NCBI GenBank assembly: GCA_025506515.1
Contig: CM046457.1
Coordinates: 36,590,231 to 36,654,230, forward strand
DNA from: Flaveria trinervia
Taxonomy: Eukaryota > Streptophyta > Magnoliopsida > Asterales > Asteraceae
DNA: 64,000 nucleotides
Reading direction: 5' to 3'
The notes under the pieces were generated by a model that worked only from the letters and a program-made list of their open reading frames with translations, did not search any database and had not been told where the DNA came from. Positions 58,610 to 64,000 of this stretch are shown piece by piece. Position numbers and translations under genes: made by a program. Positions within the stretch are counted from its first letter, which is position 1. Each line of letters starts with the position of its first letter.

Positions 58610-58835
58610 CTTAGATTCAATCAAATTCAATTAAGCTATAACAGATTTAGAACAAAAACACAACAACCAATTGAACCAAGAGAGATCTGAAAATAAATGA
58701 ACGAAAGCGTCAGAAATTCAATAATCTATAACCCGTTCTTGCAAATATGCTAATTCAATCAAACATAGATATCAATTAGCAGTTTCAATGATCAATTGTT
58801 AGATGGATCAATGATTAACCTGCTCTGATACCAAT
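58610..58835 (-). other. 5' leader and primer binding site of element C
   Basis: Leader closely matching 9046-9257. tRNA-iMet primer site (plus GCTCTGATACCA) at 58822-58833. Confidence 0.88.
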
Positions 58836-59667
58836 TGTTAGGATCAGTGATCTACGTTTGATTGATTAGAGAGTATAGCAGCGGAATTCTAACAATGAAT
58901 TAGCCAATTCACAAGAACTAAGAGATATTCACTGAAGAACAAAACGATTATAGAAGAAATTCTGCGAATCAAATATTTCATTCAGAACGCACTTTCGTGG
59001 TGGCAAAATGTCACACATACAATCAGGTCAATCATCCCTTATATAGGAATGTCGTGGTGGAACATTCCTAATATAGGAGATGTGACGTCGGCTGATGTCA
59101 CTTCATAGTGACATCTAACAGAATTATTAAGCAACTGAAACACAACTACTGAAGATGTCAAAATAGCTGACATCTTCTTACAAAAATACTAAGTGTTATC
59201 AGTTACTACAACTACTGAAAAGAAACTACAACGACTGAAGAACAAGCTCTTTAGTCGTTTTACAAAACTACTGAAAGTAAAAACATAAAACTACTGATAT
59301 CACAACTACTGAAGAAGTACTCTTCAGCTGTTGTCACAAACTACTGAAACTTCAGCACTTGGTCTTCAGACTTGAACTTCAGATGTTTCATCAGCTGATG
59401 ACTTCAGTAGATGTCATCAGCTGATGCCTTCAGTCTTTGTCTTCAGACTTTGTACATGAGTTGTTCATCTTCAGCACTTGTGGACTCTTCAGCTGTTGTA
59501 CTTCAGTACTTTGGTCTTCAGCTGTTGAAGTCTTCAGTACTTGATCTTCAGCCGTTGAAGTCTTCAGCACTTGTCGAACTGCTAATGAAGCCTTCAGCAG
59601 TTGTTGTGATATCATGTGGGACTTAGAGGTTTTCTGATCTTGGCTCATTGGTTCTTTTGGTCCAACA
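58836..59667 (-). repeat. Element C 5' LTR
   Basis: 832 bp, partner of 50445-51272. It shares the duplicated TATA unit (near 59037 and 59069, the second slightly degraded) and the 13-bp-type U3 repeats. Followed by ATTAG. Confidence 0.92.
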
Positions 59668-59672
59668 ATTAG

Positions 59673-60257
59673 GATCGATCTATTGGGATCTATGAACTTG
59701 GAGTATGATCTTAGAGGTCTATGGATGGCTAGGGTACGTGTGGAATCGAAGTGTGTTCAATGCTTACGTTTCTCCACGAATTAGGTGGTATTTATAGGTT
59801 TAGATTTCTCATTCGGGTGACTGGACCATTAGCATGGTTCAGTCGTGCGATTAAGCCATGCGGTTGATCCATTCGCACCACTAAGTGTTGAGTCGTGCGA
59901 CCGAGTCATTCGCATGAAGTTGTTCAGGCGTATGGACTATTTAGGCACATGGACACTTATTCGTATGGCCATTCGGACGCATGACCACTATTGGGGCGCA
60001 TGGTCCATTCGGACGCCTGAGAACTTCATCTACTAAGTTTGAATGTATTCAATATTATTACATTATTATACTAGTTCAAACACCCACAAACCTATATAAT
60101 CAATTCAATATTCATTACACAACTCATTAATGAAATATTAAACATTATAATCATAACCAAACATGTCCATTTCATTAAGTGCCCAAACATTACATAAGTG
60201 TAAGACATTAAAGTCATATTACATTAAATTTAGAAACTAGGGACATATGTACTTACA
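59673..60257 (-). repeat. Element H 3' LTR, second part
   Basis: Resumes after the ATTAG duplication with the D-type LTR. TATA box (minus CTATAAATAC) at 59788-59797, TCAGTCGTGCGA-type palindromes 59810-60020, end CTTACA next to the polypurine tract. Confidence 0.82.
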
Positions 60258-60269
60258 AACTCCCCCTTG
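60258..60269 (-). other. Polypurine tract of element H
   Basis: Minus-strand CAAGGGGGAGTT adjoining the LTR, as in D. Confidence 0.82.
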
Positions 60270-60282
60270 GACCTAGTTCCAT

Positions 60283-60940
60283 CTAATGTCTTACCATCTT
60301 CATAACCTCTTCATACTTCTTGTACTTTTCTTCTCTTATGATGCATGCGTGTATCTTAAAAGCAAAGCAGAGTCGTATCACGTTTTGGAATTGTAGAGCT
60401 TGTACAATAACTTGAGAGTCATAGAACAGTGGCCACTTGTACAATGTATATACATCATCTGCAAACAAGTTCGTAAGCCACATAGGGTCAAACACCCTGA
60501 TGGATTCCATAACACCATTCTTGTTCAGGACTATGACTGCGTCTCCTGTCCTCCAATCATAGTACCACCATTTGAAGTGTGGAGTGAAGTCCAATGGCAT
60601 CTCACGTAGAGGGATCTTTGACATTATTCATAGTAGACTCCACTTCAGCACTATCTTTGGTTTTCCAGTAATGGGATCAACCTCAGACCGCATGAGATAC
60701 CTCGTTGGCTGTTGAGGTTTGAAGTTGACCAATCTGGTGTGGTACTCTCTTTTAAGAGATGCTTCAAACCAACCAGACATCTTGCATGGATCAGCATATA
60801 GCAATTTCAGCTTCACTAACATGTTCAGCTCAAATCCAGGAAGAGTCTTCAGGTTATGTGGAACCCAAAGTACTCGATTCCTTTCTCACATTTAACTGCA
60901 TAAATGTTGAGATCTTTAAAATATGCCCACGCGATGATTT
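60283..60940 (-). pseudogene. ORF3 C-terminal part of element H, truncated
   Basis: Matches the end of D's ORF3 (14389-14980). 60283-60624 carries REMPLDFTPHFKWWYYDWR, a Trp/Tyr-rich block followed by a helical end with EEKYKKYEEVMK. 60628-60822 carries SGWFEASLKREYHTRLVNF. The stop codon at 60283-60285 gives the same VRH/TRH end as D. It is cut by element I at 60941. Conservation of the Trp-rich block between D and H marks a distinct C-terminal domain not present in family 1 ORF3. Confidence 0.65.
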
Positions 60941-61762
60941 TGACGGGTTTGCTAGAACACAAAATCCATGTTTAACCATTTAAACTTTCAGAAAACGCAG
61001 CGGATATGTAGTTTTTAAAACCGATTTTAAAGCTGAAAATTTCATGTTCTTAGTGATCTTTTAAGATGGTAAAACAAACCCAAACAAAAGGATCATCATA
61101 TGTGAATGGACATGCTATGTGTACATAAAATAACACAATATGGCAACCTCAAAGGGCTGCCATGAACTACCTCCTTCCAACAGCAAGAAAAACGTCCAAC
61201 AGAAGGAGATTTGAGATGCTTAAACAGCCAAGAACACAAGTGTAGAAGTCCTCAAGTGACTACTCCCACAAGCCTCAAGTAGGCTTCTTAGTTGCTTGAT
61301 TTTGAACCCCAAAAACCCAGAAAGAGAGCTGCCGAAAGAGATTCCAAAACCGTGAGTTTCCAGCAGCAAGTTTGATGATGTAGGAAGATGAAATCGACCC
61401 CAAGGTTCCAAGAAGAGGAACCCTCAAGTGTTTATACCCCAAGCTCTTTGCTAAACACCTTTCTTGTTAGGTAGAACACACCCAAAACACTTCTAAAACT
61501 CCCCTTTCTCTGCTGCCTGGCCGAATGGAAGAGAGAAGAAGAAGAAGTATTTTGCTTTCTATTGCATGTTATGTGAGAGGTTGAGTGAGTTGAGAGTTCA
61601 AGACAAGTTAATGTGTCTTGTTCCAAAGCAAGATAGGTCAAAAGGTTTGTGGAGGGGGCGGCCAAAAAGGGTTTTAAAACCCTTTCCCTCTCAAAGTTTT
61701 ATCACACATTAAGTTGTCTTGTTAAGTAGACATACAACCACTAAATAAATTGTATGTACAAG

Positions 61763-61803
<41 letters not shown>

Positions 61804-62113
61804 CTTATACAATTAACCATTTAATTTATAAGTTGTAAATCCTCATTATTATTTGGTGTCATCTAACTAATTTAAATAACACTTCAAATAATATTATTGA
61901 ACAAAATATCCTAATAAGTTGTTCCCTCTCACACGCAACTTATTTAGAAAACCCATTTTCTAAATTGGTGTTAATATTTAATTGCATGATCATATCATGA
62001 ACTAAATATTTAATTGGTGTCTGCTAAGCTTGTTATTGGGTATAACCCGACTTGGATCATAATGTACTAACCACATCAATATCCTACGTGTCTTGGGCAT
62101 ATAGAATCCTACA
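60941..62113 (-). repeat. Element I 3' LTR
   Basis: 1,173 bp from TGACGGGTTTGC to GAATCCTACA on the plus strand (transcription sense TGTAGGATTC to AACCCGTCA). TATA motif (minus GGGGTATAAA) at 61431-61440. Longer than the solo LTR partly because of a (TA)n tract. The preceding bases GATTT (60936-60940) should be the target duplication. Confidence 0.88.
61763..61799. repeat. (TA)n microsatellite in LTR of I
   Basis: About 18 TA repeats. The solo LTR has only a few at the same place (about 27057-27065). Confidence 0.9.
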
Positions 62114-62888
62114 ATCTCCCACTTGCCCAAGATTCATAAAAGATTGATGCAAGCAGTAAATACCTCCTAACAACGGTTACTACCCTTAATACGCATGACT
62201 TATGGCCATTCAATAACATCATCCCTTTCAAGTACCCTACTTGAAATGATTTAGGTGAATCAATCATCTATCCTTTTGTTACAGATGTCATGTTAAATCC
62301 AAGAACATAGAATGATCATTTCTTGTTGATTTAACTTAATCAGGCCTTAGACATCTAACTCTCAACGAATAAGAGGAACAAATTCCATCTTGATTACATA
62401 CATTTCTCACAAACACCTCGTTTTATATTGAACATACCCTTATGTACTGTCCACTATCTCAGGACAGTGAAGAATTAGCTCAAGGTATAATACTTAGTGA
62501 ATATCAAAACTCAATATGTATCTCAGGTCGGAGGATACCAAATGATATTCGCCTTTACTCAAATTTACTTATGATCAATCAATATGATTCCATGTAGTAA
62601 AATTTGAGATGCGGGTTAGTCCAATATTTGTATCCCACAAATATCTATGAACCTTGGTAGCAACCCATTGCTTTATATTCATCCTTATGAATGTCAACCA
62701 ATCCAAGTTCATAATAATCTTACTCTCGCACTTGTTCCCACAAGTATGAGCGACTACGGACATTTTAGAGTAAACATTTCACTCATGGATAAAACATGCT
62801 AAATAGGAACATTAATTGAAACACTATAACCAAATAATTTTATTCAATTAATATAGAGTTCCACATATCCAAATACAAAATTTATAGA
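62114..62888 (-). other. Polypurine tract and 3' non-coding region of element I
   Basis: Minus-strand GGGCAAGTGGGAGAT next to the LTR, then about 770 bp without coding content up to the pol stop. No ORF3 is present. Confidence 0.7.
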
Positions 62889-64000
62889 TCAAATCCAATC
62901 ACTAGAATATCGAAGTCCCATGGCACAAGTATGACCTTCATGTTTTGCCTTTTCTAGGAGCTCCGTGAGAGGATCTGCAATGTTTTGATCCGTGTGAACT
63001 TTGCGAATACATATCTTTCCCTTTTCAACTTCATCCGTATGTAGTTGAATCTCCACTCAATGTGCCTAGTCTTTTGATGAGCACGAGGTTCCTTGATTTG
63101 AGCAATCGTACCCTCGTTATCACAAAAGATCTCTAGGGGGTCCTGAATGGAAGGGACAACCCCAGATCGGCAATGAATTTCTTTAACCATGCAGCTTCTT
63201 GAGCTGCCAATGAGGCGGCGACGTATTCTGATTCTGTAGTTGATAGAGCCACCACATCCTGCTTGGAGCTCTTCCAAGAAACCGCTCCTCCATTCAGAAT
63301 GAAAATGTATCCCGATTGTGACCGAGAATCATCATGATCGGTCTTGAAACTCGCATCCGTGTAACCTTTTACAACGAGTTCCTCGTCACCAGATCCATAG
63401 ATTAGGAACATATCTCTTGTCCTTCTTAGGTACTTAAGTATGTTCTTAACAGCCATCCAATGACTGTTTCCAGGATTTTGCTGGTAACGGCTTGTCATGC
63501 TCAAGGCGCATGACACGTCGGTCGAGTGCATATCATCGCATACATGATGGATCCAATAGCAGATGCATATGGGATTGCCTTCATTTTATCTTGCTCTCCT
63601 TTGAGCTTGGACATTGAGTCGTACTCAATATCGTTCCCTTTGAATAGGTACGGTACCTTTCTTAGAGTTCTCCATCTTGAACCTTTTCAAGATTTTATCA
63701 ATGTATGCACTTTGATTCAAACCAATCAACCGCCTTGATCTATCCCTATAGATCTTTATTCCCAGAATATAGGCGGCATCTCCAAGATCCTTAATGGAAA
63801 AACAACTTCCAAGCCAGGTTTTCACACCTTCCAAGGTTGGAATGTCATTTCCAAATAGTAGTATGTCATCAACATACAATACTAGGAAAGTTATTGTGCT
63901 CCCACTAGCCTTCTTATACACACAAGCCTCATGAGCGCTTTTGATGAAGCCAAATTTCTTTATCTCCTCATCAAAACGATGATTCCAGCTTCTCGATGCT
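62889..64000 (-). pseudogene. RT and RNase H end of pol, element I
   Basis: The RT core (63625-63921) has FLVLYVDDILLFGND and KDLGDAAYILGIKIYRDRS. RNase H (62954-63531) has SLAAQEAAW, TTESEYVAAS and HIEWRFNYIR. The natural end is the TGA at 62889-62891. The pieces sit in different frames, so this copy is broken by at least two indels. The upstream part lies beyond the window edge. Confidence 0.85.

Larger units (their letters stand above)
50445..59667 (-). mobile_element. Element C: family 1 copia lacking pol
   Basis: 9.2 kb with LTRs of 828 and 832 bp and an exact ATTAG duplication, inserted in the LTR of H. It has a primer site, gag, spacer, ORF3 and polypurine tract. Pol is reduced to about 230 bp of RNase H end fused to the gag end. 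About 3 kb (protease, integrase, RT and most of RNase H) is missing compared with B. Such a copy could have moved only with proteins from a relative, unless the deletion came after insertion. Confidence 0.92.
50311..60940 (-). mobile_element. Element H: family 2 copia, 3' end only, hosting C and I
   Basis: Minus-strand relative of element D. Its 3' LTR (50311-50444 and 59673-60257) is split by element C, then come a polypurine tract and the C-terminal part of ORF3, cut by element I at 60941. The five bases before it are GATCG (50306-50310). Its 5' half must lie beyond the window, after element I. Confidence 0.8.
60941..64000 (-). mobile_element. Element I: family 4 copia, 3' end, running off the window
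   Basis: 3' LTR, 3' non-coding region and the RT/RNase H end of pol on the minus strand. The LTR matches the solo LTR at 26785-27905. Its RT/RNase H type (LYVDDILLFGNDIPTLEGVK) and 1.2-kb LTR differ from the Sirevirus-like families here. Inserted in ORF3 of H. Confidence 0.88.

Noticed and set aside
61763..61799. (TA)n tract as an origin or scaffold element
   Set aside because: Simple microsatellite expansion within one LTR; the solo LTR has only a few units.

Overview
The window is repeat-only plant DNA: a nested stack of LTR retrotransposons with no recognisable cellular gene, rRNA or tRNA. I infer a flowering plant, probably Asteraceae. The reasons are copia elements with a tRNA-iMet primer site, a large extra reading frame after pol that resembles copia-linked proteins I recall from daisy-family genomes, and AT-rich dense nesting. 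The family assignment is from memory and not proven by the sequence.

Layout, left to right (almost all elements lie on the minus strand). 1-775 and 30201-30579 are the two halves of an old gag-like fragment split by element A. Element A (776-30200, target duplication CTCCT) is a Sirevirus-like copia composite with three LTRs (776-1541, 9258-10217, and 14085-14176 plus 29419-30200). Its 5' LTR is split by element D (14177-29418), a second copia family. D carries in its leader a solo LTR of another family (26785-27905, duplication GTACG) and a 547-bp tandem duplication. 30580-35219 is a degraded third copia (E). 35220-37602 holds two head-to-head gypsy-type LTR segments (G1 minus, G2 plus). G2 is interrupted by element B (37603-50034, duplication TGGAT), a complete copia of the same family as A, and resumes at 50040. 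At 50311 begins element H (family of D). Its 3' LTR is interrupted by element C (50445-59667, duplication ATTAG, family of A). Its third ORF is cut at 60941 by element I, a different copia family that runs off the window.

Family 1 (A, B, C) order in transcription sense is 5' LTR, tRNA-iMet primer site, Gag with two CCHC knuckles, protease, integrase, RT, RNase H, a hairpin-rich spacer, a third ORF of about 1,150 codons (ORF3), polypurine tract, 3' LTR. Every copy is broken by frameshifts, stops or deletions. C lacks nearly all of pol. The left half of A lacks gag.

The observation I rate highest: in A, B and C the pol-ORF3 spacer carries the same short palindromic repeats as the LTR U3 and ends in a TATA box 57-75 bp before the ORF3 ATG. 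This looks like a private promoter for ORF3. The D family also repeats its own U3 palindromes in the pol-ORF3 spacer and has a good splice acceptor next to the ORF3 ATG. ORF3 has no visible signal peptide or membrane segment, so it is not a convincing envelope gene; its function is unknown.
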